From Pseudoduganella namucuonensis (GTDB lineage Bacteria > Pseudomonadota > Gammaproteobacteria > Burkholderiales > Burkholderiaceae_D): a stretch of DNA of 64,000 bases. Position 1 is the first letter of the stretch; each line of letters begins with the position of its first letter. The position numbers and the translations under genes were made by a program. The notes below the pieces were generated by a model, which searched no databases, was not told the origin of the DNA, and saw only the letters and a program-made list of their open reading frames with translations. The DNA lies in contig NZ_FPBO01000027.1 of assembly GCF_900116645.1 (NCBI RefSeq), forward strand, positions 55,034 through 119,033. The letters run 5' to 3'. This document shows, piece after piece, positions 8,162 to 17,939 of the stretch.

Positions 8162-9976
8162 ATGAAGCATCGCATCACCCTGGGCGTTTTGGCCACCGCC
8201 ATCCTGCTGGCATGGGCGCCCGCCCGTGCCGCCGCCCCCTCGGCCACCCACGCCGCGGAAACAGCGCCCGCCACCAGCGCGGCCTACGCGAAAAAACAAT
8301 TGCTGGCACTGGCCGACGAGTACTACGACGCCATCGCGCAGTACGAGCCGGTGGACGCCACGCAGAACGGCGACAACCGCTTCGACGACCGGATCGGCAT
8401 GAGCATCGCGCCCGCCGTGCGCGCGAAGCAGTACGCCAAATACCACGCGTACAGCAAGCGCCTGAAGGCGATACCGCGCGCGCGGCTGAACCGCGGCGAC
8501 CGCATCAACTACGACGTGCTGGCCTTCGAGCTGAAAACGCTGCTCTCCTTCGAGCGCTTCCCCGAGCACCTGCTGCCGCTGAACCAGATGGACAGCATGC
8601 CGGTGACCCTGGCGAACTTCGCCGGCGGCGAGGGCTCGCAGCCCATCGCCACCGTGAGGGAATACGAGGCCTACCTGAGCCGCCTGCGGCAACTGCCGGC
8701 GTGGATAGACCAGGCCATCGCCAATATGCGCGTCGGCATGCGGCAAAAGGTGGTGCTGCCGAAGGCGCTGGTGGTGTCGCTGCTGCCGCAATTGAAGAAG
8801 CTGGCCAGCGCCAGCGTCGAATCGAACATCTACTACACGCCCATCGCCAGACTGCCGGCTTCCTTCGCGGACGCCGACAAGCGGCGCCTGACGGCCGCCT
8901 ACCGCGACACCATCGCCATCAAACTGAACCCCGCGCTGGAGCGCCTGGTGGCGTTCGTGGAGACGGACTACCTGCCGGCCGCGCGCGACAGCTCGGGCTG
9001 GAGCGCCCTGCCGCAAGGCGCGGAGTGGTACGCGGCGGCCGTCGCGGACTCCACCACCACCAGCCTGCGCCCGGAGGAGATCCACGCCATCGGCCTGAAG
9101 GAGGTGGCGCGCATCCAGCAGCAGTTCGCGCTGCTCGGCCCCAAGCTGGGCTACACGGGACCGGCGGCGGGCCTGCCGGTGTGGGTGTCCGAACAGCCCA
9201 AGTTCCACCCGTTCAAGACGGAGGACGAGGTGCAGGCGGTGTACCGCCAGCTGAACGACCTGCTGGACACCAAGCTGCCGGCCATGTTCACGCTGGTGCC
9301 CAAGGCGAAGCTGGACCTGCGCCTGGAGCCGGAGTTGAGCCGCGCGACGGCGGCCGACCACTACACGGCGCCGGCGGCGGACGGTTCGCGGCCTGGCGTG
9401 TTCTGGTCGGTGGTGAACGATCCGGCGAAGTACGGCAGCACGGGCATGAACACGCTGTTCCTGCACGAGGGCAAACCGGGCCACCACTTCCATATCGCGC
9501 TGACGCAGGAGATGGACCAGCCGAAGTTCCGCCGCTTCGGCGGCAACAACGCCTTCACCGAGGGCTGGGCGCTGTACGCGGAGACGCTGGGCAAGGAGAT
9601 GGGCCTGTTCGAGGATCCGGCGCAGTACTTCGGCCACCTGAACGACGAGCTGCTGCGCGCCACGCGCCTGGTGGTGGACACCGGCCTGCACGCCAAGGGC
9701 TGGACGCGCGAACAAACCATCCGGTACATGCGCGACACGCTGGGCTACGACGCGGTGGCCAAGAGCGAGACGGAACGCTACATGGCGTGGCCGGGCCAGG
9801 CGCTGGGTTACAAGATCGGATCGCTGAAGATCGTGGAACTGCGCCAGCGCGCGCAGCTGGCGCTGGGCGACAAGTTCAGCCTGCCCAAGTTCCACGAGGT
9901 GGTGCTGGGCGACGGCACCGTGCCGCTCAGCCTGCTGGAAGCCAAGGTCGACGCCTGGATCGCTGCATCAAAATAA
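8162..9976 (+). CDS. DUF885-family secreted protein, probable metallopeptidase-like hydrolase
   Basis: 604 residues with a clear Sec signal peptide (HRITLGVLATAILLAWAPARAAA). The body is a single DUF885 domain. The family's HEGxPGHH signature is present (LFLHEGKPGHHFHIAL, about residue 440), with downstream FTEGWALYAE. These motifs resemble the zinc-binding HExxH-plus-glutamate arrangement, so a periplasmic metallopeptidase is plausible though unproven for most members. AGGATC upstream supports the start. It is monocistronic, bounded downstream by a strong inverted repeat. Confidence 0.9.
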   Translation: MKHRITLGVLATAILLAWAPARAAAPSATHAAETAPATSAAYAKKQLLALADEYYDAIAQYEPVDATQNGDNRFDDRIGMSIAPAVRAKQYAKYHAYSKRLKAIPRARLNRGDRINYDVLAFELKTLLSFERFPEHLLPLNQMDSMPVTLANFAGGEGSQPIATVREYEAYLSRLRQLPAWIDQAIANMRVGMRQKVVLPKALVVSLLPQLKKLASASVESNIYYTPIARLPASFADADKRRLTAAYRDTIAIKLNPALERLVAFVETDYLPAARDSSGWSALPQGAEWYAAAVADSTTTSLRPEEIHAIGLKEVARIQQQFALLGPKLGYTGPAAGLPVWVSEQPKFHPFKTEDEVQAVYRQLNDLLDTKLPAMFTLVPKAKLDLRLEPELSRATAADHYTAPAADGSRPGVFWSVVNDPAKYGSTGMNTLFLHEGKPGHHFHIALTQEMDQPKFRRFGGNNAFTEGWALYAETLGKEMGLFEDPAQYFGHLNDELLRATRLVVDTGLHAKGWTREQTIRYMRDTLGYDAVAKSETERYMAWPGQALGYKIGSLKIVELRQRAQLALGDKFSLPKFHEVVLGDGTVPLSLLEAKVDAWIAASK

Positions 9977-9991
9977 ACCACGGAAGGATCT

Positions 9992-10046
9992 TGGCGGAAT
10001 AGCCGGGGGCGCCGAGCCGGGGGCGCCGAGTCCCGCTATTCCGCCA
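9992..10046. repeat. Perfect 12-bp inverted repeat enclosing a tandem 14-bp repeat between convergent genes
   Basis: Arms TGGCGGAATAGC (9992-10003) and GCTATTCCGCCA (10035-10046) are exact complements. The loop carries CCGGGGGCGCCGAG twice in tandem (10003-10016 and 10017-10030). It sits between the convergent DUF885 and DUF962 genes and could act as a bidirectional terminator, although there is no T-tract on either side. Confidence 0.8.
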
Positions 10047-10058
10047 TGTCCATAAGCG

Positions 10059-10370
10059 CTACCAGCGCACGCGGCCGGTCAACATATCGCGGTACATGGC
10101 CCAATCGCCGATGAAACTATAAAGGGGATATTTGAACGTGGCGGGCCGGTTATGCTCGAAGAAGTAATGGCCTATCCAGGCGAAGCCATAACCGGCCAGC
10201 GGCATAAACCACAGCAGGCCGTAAGCGCCGCGCGCGATGGCTGTAATCAGCAATAACAGGACGATGGTGGAGCCGACGAAATGCAGGCGGCGACAGGTGG
10301 AATTGGCATGTTCGCGCAGGTAAAACGGATAGAACTCCTTGAAACTCCGGAATCGTCCCGCTGCATCCAT
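10059..10370 (-). CDS. DUF962/Mpo1-like membrane protein
   Basis: 103 residues, typical length. It has the family pattern FKEFYPFYLREHAN...CRRLHFVGS, two hydrophobic segments, then GHYFFEHNRPATFKYPLYS. The characterised yeast relative Mpo1 is an Fe(II)-dependent dioxygenase of 2-hydroxy fatty acids, and the conserved histidines are present here (H in LREHAN, RRLHF, IGHYFFEHN). The start has a good ribosome-binding site (GAGGAGAA). It follows the HTH gene by 1 nt and is surely co-transcribed with it. Confidence 0.88.
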   Translation of the reverse strand: MDAAGRFRSFKEFYPFYLREHANSTCRRLHFVGSTIVLLLLITAIARGAYGLLWFMPLAGYGFAWIGHYFFEHNRPATFKYPLYSFIGDWAMYRDMLTGRVRW

Positions 10371-10371
10371 G

Positions 10372-10974
10372 TCAATTCTCCTCGACGCGGCTCACATAAT
10401 TCAAATCCGTTTCATCGCCCCACACGAAGACTTTCGGCTCGCGCAATACCTGGACCAGGAATTGCTGCTGCTCGCGCAAGCGGCGGCGGAAGTCGGGCAA
10501 TGAATACAGGTTGGGATTGATCTTGCGGCGCAAAATACGTTCGGCCACCGGCAAGCGGGACAACAATTCGCCATAGCTGGTGTTATCGCCGATCAGCAGC
10601 AATTCGATTTTATCCTCGCTGGCTTCCTGTTCCTTGGCGGTGGCGCCATAAACAAAGGCCACGTTAAGTACATCGCCCAAAGGCGACAGCGCGGAATTCA
10701 ACACGCTGACCAGGCCGAAGGTTTTGCGCACCAGGCTGGATAATTCGGCGTACACCAGGCTGTCCTTGTTTGGCCGGAAGCGGCGCACATTGCCGATCCG
10801 CTCGGAAACAATCAAGCCCGAATCATGCAGCCGGCGCAATTCGCGCTGGGCCGACGCGCTGCCCAAACCCGTGAGGCGCATGATCTCGTTCAAGTGGAAG
10901 CCGTCATTGACGCGGACGAACATCAAGCCCAAGAGCTTCTGCTGGGCGGGGGTGAAGAGGGCTTGGGCGATCAT
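10372..10974 (-). CDS. Winged-helix regulator with C-terminal nucleotidyltransferase-like region
   Basis: 200 residues from the ATG at 10974. Residues 1-80 read as an ArsR/MarR-like winged helix (LFTPAQQKLLGLMFVRVNDGFHLNEIMRLTG... and RRLHDSGLIVSERIGNVRRF). The remainder (NVAFVYGATAKEQ...KIELLLIGD) resembles the nucleotidyltransferase fold of MNT-type proteins (FVYGS..D), but with GAT in place of the GS motif, so catalysis is doubtful. The frame is open upstream to 11124. A promoter-like TAAGAT lies just 8 nt upstream of this ATG, suggesting a leaderless message. Function unknown; probably autoregulatory. Confidence 0.75.
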   Translation of the reverse strand: MIAQALFTPAQQKLLGLMFVRVNDGFHLNEIMRLTGLGSASAQRELRRLHDSGLIVSERIGNVRRFRPNKDSLVYAELSSLVRKTFGLVSVLNSALSPLGDVLNVAFVYGATAKEQEASEDKIELLLIGDNTSYGELLSRLPVAERILRRKINPNLYSLPDFRRRLREQQQFLVQVLREPKVFVWGDETDLNYVSRVEEN

Positions 10975-10981
10975 GAGCCAA

Positions 10982-11010
10982 ATCTTAGCACGTAACCGCC
11001 AGATTCTGGC
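10982..11010 (-). promoter_or_regulatory. Candidate promoter and palindromic operator of the winged-helix gene
   Basis: On the minus strand the perfect palindrome GCCAGAATCTGGC (10998-11010) lies over the -35 zone of a TAAGAT -10 box (10982-10987). This places transcription start at about the ATG (10974). The arrangement suits autorepression. Assignment by inspection only. Confidence 0.45.
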
Positions 11011-11215
11011 ACAAGGAAAGCGAGCTCCCACTCTACCACGCGCGTCCCGCCGAGGCCGCCATAGGGGGACGGCGGCGCGGCGCCGCGACGGCATCGCCGG
11101 CGTGATGTATTTCCTGCGCGACATGCCGACGGGGCAACGGCGCCGCGCCCCGCGCGCCGTTCGCTCCCGGCGCGGACGCGCGGCACAAAGTCCTCGTATT
11201 TCCAGGGACGCGTGC

Positions 11216-11313
11216 TATATTGAAGGTGCGTGGTGTTGGTGCGCCGGAGTGTAAAAGCGAGACCGGACAGACATTGCGCAAATGGCCGCTCCTCGGAGCG
11301 GCCATTTCTTTTT
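11216..11313 (+). ncRNA. Candidate small RNA (about 85 nt) with its own -10 box and terminator
   Basis: In the 387-nt gap between the winged-helix gene and the acyl-CoA synthetase gene there is a TATATT -10-like box (11216-11221). About 60 nt later comes a strong rho-independent terminator: 12-bp stem AAATGGCCGCTC, 4-nt loop, then CTTTTT (11280-11313). The predicted RNA would start near 11228. It has no convincing open reading frame or ribosome-binding site, and no good -35 is visible. No + strand gene upstream needs this terminator. The rest of the gap (11011-11215) is GC-rich and shows nothing recognisable. Confidence 0.45.
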
Positions 11314-11315
11314 GG

Positions 11316-11351
11316 CGGGTATATTGACGGGTATATCGATGAGTATATTGG
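11316..11351. repeat. Three tandem 12-nt repeats
   Basis: CGGGTATATTGA, CGGGTATATCGA and TGAGTATATTGG follow each other directly just beyond the stop codon of the acyl-CoA synthetase gene. Function unknown. Confidence 0.7.
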
Positions 11352-11361
11352 CCGAACCGGA

Positions 11362-12897
11362 TTAAATCATCCGCGAGCGCCCTTGCCAATGCGGCGCGCG
11401 CAGCGCCGTCTTCATAATCTTGTCGCTGGCGTTGCGCGGCAACGCGTCGTGGAATTCAATACGGCGCGGCCGCTTGAATCGCGCCAGATGTTCCGCGCAA
11501 AACTCTTCAATCTCCCCGGCGGTGGCAGTCATGCCGGCATGCAGCGCCAGCGCGGCGCACACCGTCTCGCCATATCGCTCGTCGGGAATACCGAACACCG
11601 CCACCTCCCGCACCGCCGGATGCGTGGCGATCAGCGTCTCGATTTCCTTGGGATAAATATTCTCGCCGCCGCTGTTGATCACATCCTTGATACGGTCCAC
11701 CAGGGTAAAGAAACCCTGCTCTTCGACGCGGGCCAAATCGCCGGAATAAATCCAGCCGCCGCGGATGGTTTCGGCCGTGGCGGCGTCGTTGCGCCAATAA
11801 GCCATCATGCCCATGCGCGATTGCTCGACCACGACTTCCCCTATTTCGCCGACCGGCACTTCCGCGCCATCCTGGCCGATAATGCGGCAAGCCGTCAGCA
11901 ACGCCTCGCGCCCGGTGGTCTGTGAATGGCGTACGTGATCTTCCGCGCGCAAAATACCCACCATGCCGCATTCGGTCGAACCATAAATCTGATTAAAGCG
12001 CACGCCGCCGAATACCCGCAGCGCCTTGTCGAGCACTTGCGGGGCGATCGGCATCGAGCCGTAAAAGATTTTGTTCAGGCTGGAAAGATCGTAGGACGGC
12101 ACGTCCGGATGGTGGGCCAGCAAGCCCACCGTGGTCGGCACCAGGATCGCCAGCGTGACGCGGTGGCGCTGGATCAGCGCGAAGATCGTGGCGGGATCGA
12201 ACCTGCCGCGGTGCACGATGCCGGTCGCGCCCATGAACAGGGCCTGGTTCAGCGCCATGTTCATGCCGGCGGTGTGGAACAGCGGCACCGCGATCAGGTA
12301 GACGTCCTCGTGCACCAGGCGCGTTTCGATCGCGGTGGCGGCGAACATGCGGAAGAACTTGGCGTGCGAGAACAACACGCCCTTGGGGCGGCCTGTCGTG
12401 CCGCTGGTATACAGCACCATGGCGGCGCTGTCGGGATCGACCGCGACCTCCGGCGCCGTGGCGGGCCGGTCCGCCATCAACGCTGCCAGGCTGTCGTCCC
12501 CGCCCGGGGCGAGCAGCACCAGGGCCGGCGGCCGGGCCAGCGCGGCGATGGCTTCGCGCGCCGCCGCCTCGAACTCCGGCTCCAGGAACAGCATGGCCGG
12601 TTCGGCGTCGGACAAGACCTGGCCGATTTCGGCCGCGCCGAAGCGGAAATTGAGCGGTACGATCATGGCGCCGCACTTGGCGACCGCCTGCAGCACCACC
12701 GCGTACTCGAGCCGGTTGTGCGACAGGATGGCGACACGCTCGCCCGCGCCGATGCCGGCCACCAGCAGCGCGTGCGCCAACTGGTTCGAGCGCGCGTCGA
12801 GCTGCGCGTAGGTGACGCTTTCCTCGCCCATCACGAGCGCGGGTTTGTGCGGATAGCGCTGCGCGTTCAGGCGCGACAAGTCTCCGATGACCAACAT
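11362..12897 (-). CDS. Acyl-CoA synthetase (AMP-forming), first of two in the island
   Basis: 511 residues from the ATG at 12897, preceded by AGGAAA. An ANL-superfamily ligase: P-loop YTSGTTGRPKG (about residue 160), YGSTECGMVG (A5 motif), YSGDLARVEEQGF, and the C-terminal catalytic lysine region PRNASDKIMK. It would activate a carboxylic acid to its CoA thioester at the entry to beta-oxidation. It is divergent from a hotdog thioesterase, with two copies of the island operator between them. Chain-length or ring preference cannot be read from the sequence. Confidence 0.92.
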   Translation of the reverse strand: MLVIGDLSRLNAQRYPHKPALVMGEESVTYAQLDARSNQLAHALLVAGIGAGERVAILSHNRLEYAVVLQAVAKCGAMIVPLNFRFGAAEIGQVLSDAEPAMLFLEPEFEAAAREAIAALARPPALVLLAPGGDDSLAALMADRPATAPEVAVDPDSAAMVLYTSGTTGRPKGVLFSHAKFFRMFAATAIETRLVHEDVYLIAVPLFHTAGMNMALNQALFMGATGIVHRGRFDPATIFALIQRHRVTLAILVPTTVGLLAHHPDVPSYDLSSLNKIFYGSMPIAPQVLDKALRVFGGVRFNQIYGSTECGMVGILRAEDHVRHSQTTGREALLTACRIIGQDGAEVPVGEIGEVVVEQSRMGMMAYWRNDAATAETIRGGWIYSGDLARVEEQGFFTLVDRIKDVINSGGENIYPKEIETLIATHPAVREVAVFGIPDERYGETVCAALALHAGMTATAGEIEEFCAEHLARFKRPRRIEFHDALPRNASDKIMKTALRAPHWQGRSRMI

Positions 12898-12979
12898 GGC
12901 GTTTCCTGCTTTCTGTTTGATTGTTGCAGTACGCTCCAGGCCGCTTGGCCGGGGAGCGCGTCCGTTTTCCTTATGCTGG

Positions 12980-13076
12980 ATTAGACCCCGGGGACGCCGC
13001 CGCGCGCAGTCCTGTCTACAGAGGACAATTGTCATGCTTAGGGAGGACACCGCCGGGCGCGCCGGCGTATTACCTT
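12980..13076. promoter_or_regulatory. Paired island operators and promoters between acyl-CoA synthetase and thioesterase genes
   Basis: Minus-strand site GTCCTCTGTAGACAGGAC (13009-13026) is followed after 23 nt by TCTAAT (12980-12985), reading into the synthetase gene. Plus-strand site GTCATGCTTAGGGAGGAC (13031-13048) is followed after 22 nt by TACCTT (13071-13076), reading into the thioesterase gene. The sites are 4 nt apart. The plus promoter would start transcription exactly at the thioesterase ATG. These two are the more degenerate copies of the element. Confidence 0.5.
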
Positions 13077-13082
13077 CTTGGC

Positions 13083-13526
13083 ATGAACAGCGACCATCAA
13101 CTCCTACTTCAATTCCTGGCCGGGGACGGCGCGCCGATGCCGGTCCATTCCAATCCCCTCGCCGTCGACCTCGGCGCCACGCTGCTCGAGGCCGACGCGC
13201 GCACCGGGTCCTTGACGCTCGGCTTCGAACCTGGAGAACGTTTCCTGCAAGGCAACGGCGTGATCCAGGGCGGCATCGTCGCCACCATGCTGGACTTCGC
13301 CATCGCCTTCGCGGCGCTGGCGCGGCTGCCGGAAACCCGCTCGGCGGTCACGGTGTCGCTCAATGTCCATCTGGTCAAGCCGGCGCCGGCGGGGCGCTAC
13401 GTGGCGCGCGGCACGGTCCAGCGCATGGGCGGCAAGCTGGCCTTCATGCAGGCGGAATTGCGGCGCGCGGACCAGGCCGACGTTGTCGCGAGCGCAACGG
13501 CGGTCATGGCGGTGCTGACCGTTTGA
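13083..13526 (+). CDS. PaaI-like hotdog-fold acyl-CoA thioesterase
   Basis: 147 residues from the ATG at 13083. A single hotdog domain with the family core FLQGNGVIQGGIVATMLDFAI, where the aspartate of TMLD is the usual catalytic or oriented acid. Hydrolyses acyl- or aryl-CoA esters, perhaps releasing CoA from dead-end intermediates of this pathway. The frame is open upstream to 12921, but similarity begins at MNSDHQLLLQFLAG. There is no ribosome-binding site; the predicted promoter implies a leaderless mRNA. A later start at 13137 is the alternative. Confidence 0.85.
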   Translation: MNSDHQLLLQFLAGDGAPMPVHSNPLAVDLGATLLEADARTGSLTLGFEPGERFLQGNGVIQGGIVATMLDFAIAFAALARLPETRSAVTVSLNVHLVKPAPAGRYVARGTVQRMGGKLAFMQAELRRADQADVVASATAVMAVLTV

Positions 13527-13566
13527 CCAGGCCGTGCGAACGCCGCGCGGAGGGCGGCGTTCGACA

Positions 13567-13761
13567 TCAGTGCGGCATGCGGAACACGTCTTCCACGCTG
13601 AATGGACGCGCCGGCATGTGCGGATAGTCATTCGCGGTCGCGGCGGGCGGGTGCCCCTCGGGCGCGGCGCCCTCGAAGGCGGTGATCGTTCCCAGCGCCG
13701 CCAGGCCGGCAACCAGCGCCAGCAGCCGCCTCCATCCACCCGATTTTTTGTACGGTTTCAT
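13567..13761 (-). CDS. Small exported or membrane-anchored protein, unknown function
   Basis: 64 residues. A perfect ribosome-binding site (AAGGAGG) lies 7 nt before the ATG, so the gene is probably real. The N-terminus is basic (KPYKKSGGWRR), then a hydrophobic segment LLALVAGLAALGTITAF, then a proline- and histidine-rich tail (EGHPPAATANDYPHMPARP). It could be a signal peptide with a 35-residue mature peptide or a single-pass anchor. It is the last gene of the YciI-SDR-chemoreceptor-acyl-CoA dehydrogenase unit. I do not recognise a family. Confidence 0.65.
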   Translation of the reverse strand: MKPYKKSGGWRRLLALVAGLAALGTITAFEGAAPEGHPPAATANDYPHMPARPFSVEDVFRMPH

Positions 13762-13778
13762 TCAGAGCCTCCTTGTGC

Positions 13779-15437
13779 TTACGCGTTGAACACCTCGTCC
13801 GAGTGGACGCCGACATCGATACCCTGTACGACCCGCCGCGCCAGGTGGCCACATTCCGGCAGCATGGCCTCGCGGAAGAAAGCCGCCGCGGCCCGGGTCC
13901 TGGCCGGATGCGGCGCTTGATCGGCAGCCGCCTCCAGCCTGCCCCAGGCGGCGCCGGCGGCGAGCAATCCCGTCAGCCGCAGATAGTCGATGGCGGCCGC
14001 GCCCGCGCCGGAGCGCGACATCAGCGCGGCGCTGGCGTCTTCCCAATGGCGCTTCGCGTCGCCCAGCGCCCCGCGCGCCACCGGCGGCGCGGCCTCCATC
14101 GCGTCCTCCACCTCGCGCGCGAACGCCTCCCTCGGTGCGCCGCCGGCCATGCGCAGCAGGCGGTCGGCCAGCGTGATGGCCTGGATGCCGTTGGCGCCCT
14201 CGTAGATCTGGGTGATGCGCGCGTCGCGCAGTATCTGTTCGACGCGATACTCCGTCAGGTAGCCGTAGCCGCCGTGGATCTGGATCGCCAGTTGCGCCGC
14301 CTCCACCGCGCTGTCGGACGCGAAGGCCTTGCAGACCGGCGTGAGGAAATCGACCAGCGGCTGGTTGGCGCCCAGCTCGTGCTCGACGTCGACCCGGTAG
14401 ACCAGCGCGCGGCAGCCCTCCACCAGCGCCATCTGCGTCAACAGCATGCGCCGCACGTCTGCGTGGCGGTGCAGCGGCACGGGGCCGGCGCCGTCGCCGC
14501 CCTTGCCCTGGCGGCGCCCGGCGGCGTAGATGCGCGAGCGCTGCGCCGCCACCTCGGCCAGCGCCACGCCCTGCACGCCCACCTCGATGCGCGCCGCGTT
14601 CATCATCTCGAACATGCGCGCCAGGCCTTCGCCCTCGCCGCCCAGCATCCGCGCCTCGGCGTCGTCGAAGGCCAGCTGGCAGGTGGGCGAGCCGTGCAGG
14701 CCCATTTTTTCCTCCAGCCGCAGGCAGGCGATGGCGTTGCGCCGGCCGTCGGGCAGCACCGCCGGCGCCAGGAACAGGCTCAGGCCCTTCACGCCCGCCG
14801 CCGCGCCGGGCGTGCGCGCGAGCACCAGGTGGACGATGTTGTCCGTCAGGTTCTGGTCGCCGCCGGAGATGAAGATCTTGTCGCCGCTGAGCAGGTAGCC
14901 GCCGTCCGCTTGCGGACGGGCGATGGTGCGGGTCTGGCCCAGGTCGGAGCCGGCCTGCGGCTCGGTCAGGCACATGGTCGACAGCCACTCCCCGGAGACC
15001 AGGCGCGGCAGGTAGGCGGCGCGCTGCTCCGGCGTGCCGGACGAGGTGATGACGCGGATGGCCCCCGCCGTCAGGCCGATCAGCAGTTGAAAGGACAGGC
15101 TGGCGCCGGCCAGCATTTCGGACACGGCGCTGGCCAGCACGTGCGGCAGGTGCTGGCCGCCGTGTTCCTCGGCGCCGGCCAGGGTCGGCCAGCCGGCGTC
15201 GCGATAGGCCCGGTAGGCGGCGACGATGTGCGGCGGCAGCTTGACCCGGCCCTCCTCCAGAACGAGCGGGGCGCGCTCGGTGAGCCCGTCGAGCGGGTCG
15301 ATCTCGGCGGCGGTGAAGCGCGCCGCCTCGGTGAGCACCTGGTTCGCGATGTCCTCGTCCCAGCCGGGCAGGCGGGCGCACTGGGCGCCGTGGCGCAGCG
15401 TGAAAAGGATGGAGGCGAGCTGAGACTGATAATCCAT
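13779..15437 (-). CDS. Acyl-CoA dehydrogenase
   Basis: 552 residues from the ATG at 15437 (a TTG four codons upstream is an alternative). Domains in order: N-terminal helical, beta (MCLTEPQAGSDLGQTRT), and C-terminal helical with QIHGGYGYLTEYRVEQILRD, where the glutamate is the likely base. A further roughly 130-residue C-terminal extension places it with the larger FadE/DmdC-like group. Flavin-dependent alpha,beta-dehydrogenation of an acyl-CoA, the first step of beta-oxidation. It is the only acyl-CoA dehydrogenase in the island. It follows the chemoreceptor gene by 30 nt in a five-gene unit led by the YciI gene. Confidence 0.93.
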   Translation of the reverse strand: MDYQSQLASILFTLRHGAQCARLPGWDEDIANQVLTEAARFTAAEIDPLDGLTERAPLVLEEGRVKLPPHIVAAYRAYRDAGWPTLAGAEEHGGQHLPHVLASAVSEMLAGASLSFQLLIGLTAGAIRVITSSGTPEQRAAYLPRLVSGEWLSTMCLTEPQAGSDLGQTRTIARPQADGGYLLSGDKIFISGGDQNLTDNIVHLVLARTPGAAAGVKGLSLFLAPAVLPDGRRNAIACLRLEEKMGLHGSPTCQLAFDDAEARMLGGEGEGLARMFEMMNAARIEVGVQGVALAEVAAQRSRIYAAGRRQGKGGDGAGPVPLHRHADVRRMLLTQMALVEGCRALVYRVDVEHELGANQPLVDFLTPVCKAFASDSAVEAAQLAIQIHGGYGYLTEYRVEQILRDARITQIYEGANGIQAITLADRLLRMAGGAPREAFAREVEDAMEAAPPVARGALGDAKRHWEDASAALMSRSGAGAAAIDYLRLTGLLAAGAAWGRLEAAADQAPHPARTRAAAAFFREAMLPECGHLARRVVQGIDVGVHSDEVFNA

Positions 15438-15467
15438 ACATGCTTTCAATAAGGGTTGCTATACCGG

Positions 15468-17117
<1,650 letters not shown>

Positions 17118-17170
17118 GTCGATGTCTCCTTCGTTGCACGCGTCGCCGGTGGGCCGGTCTTCTGCGTTTT

Positions 17171-17926
17171 TTAGAAACTGGCCAGCCCCGCGTCGACCAG
17201 GAAATCAGTGCCCGTCACATAGGAGGCGTCGTCGGAAGCCAGGAACAGCACCGCCGCCGCCACCTCCTCCGGCCGCCCCATGCGCTTCATGGGACTGTGC
17301 TCGCCCATTTGTTCCAGCATGGCCGGCACCGCCTCCGCCGCCAGTCCAATGGTGCGCGCGGTGATCGGCGTCTCGATCGGACCCGGGCTGACGACGTTCA
17401 CGCGTATGCCCAGGCCAACCAGTTCCGCCGCCAGCGTGCGGCCCAGCGAGCGCACGCCCGCCTTGCTGGCCGCGTAGAGCGAGGTGGTGGGCAGGCCTTT
17501 GAGCCAGCCTATCGACGAGGTGAGGAGAATGGAACCGCCCTTGCCCATCATGGGCAGCGCCTTCTGCACGGTGAAGAAGACGCCTTTCAGGTTGACGTCC
17601 ATCACCTGGTCCCACAGCCGCTCGGTGATCTCGGCGGCCGGCACGAAAGCGCCGATGCCGGCGTTGACGAACAACACGTCGATGCGGCCGTGGCGTTCGC
17701 GCACCGCCGCCATCAATTCGTCGATCTGCCCCAGGTCGGCGCTGTCCGACGCCAGCGCGAACGCGCCATGGCCGATTTCCTCGGCGGCGGCGCGCAGGGA
17801 CTCGGGATTGCGGCCGGTGATGACGACGCGCCCGCCTTCCCGCGCGAACGCCTTGGCCGAGGCCAGGCCGATGCCGCTGTTGCCGCCGATGACCAGCACC
17901 ACCTTGCCGTCGAAACGCATGTTCAT
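17171..17926 (-). CDS. SDR-family NAD(P)-dependent oxidoreductase
   Basis: 251 residues. Classical SDR: cofactor motif VIGGNSGIGLA, NAG in FVNAGIGAF, catalytic serine in LLTSSIGW, YxxxK in YAASKAG, and VSPGPIETPI. Oxidises or reduces an alcohol/ketone in the pathway. GGGAGGGG lies 6 nt upstream. It lies 13 nt after the YciI gene and 53 nt before the chemoreceptor gene. The substrate is unknown. Confidence 0.92.
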   Translation of the reverse strand: MNMRFDGKVVLVIGGNSGIGLASAKAFAREGGRVVITGRNPESLRAAAEEIGHGAFALASDSADLGQIDELMAAVRERHGRIDVLFVNAGIGAFVPAAEITERLWDQVMDVNLKGVFFTVQKALPMMGKGGSILLTSSIGWLKGLPTTSLYAASKAGVRSLGRTLAAELVGLGIRVNVVSPGPIETPITARTIGLAAEAVPAMLEQMGEHSPMKRMGRPEEVAAAVLFLASDDASYVTGTDFLVDAGLASF

Positions 17927-17939
17927 GTTGCGCCCCTCC

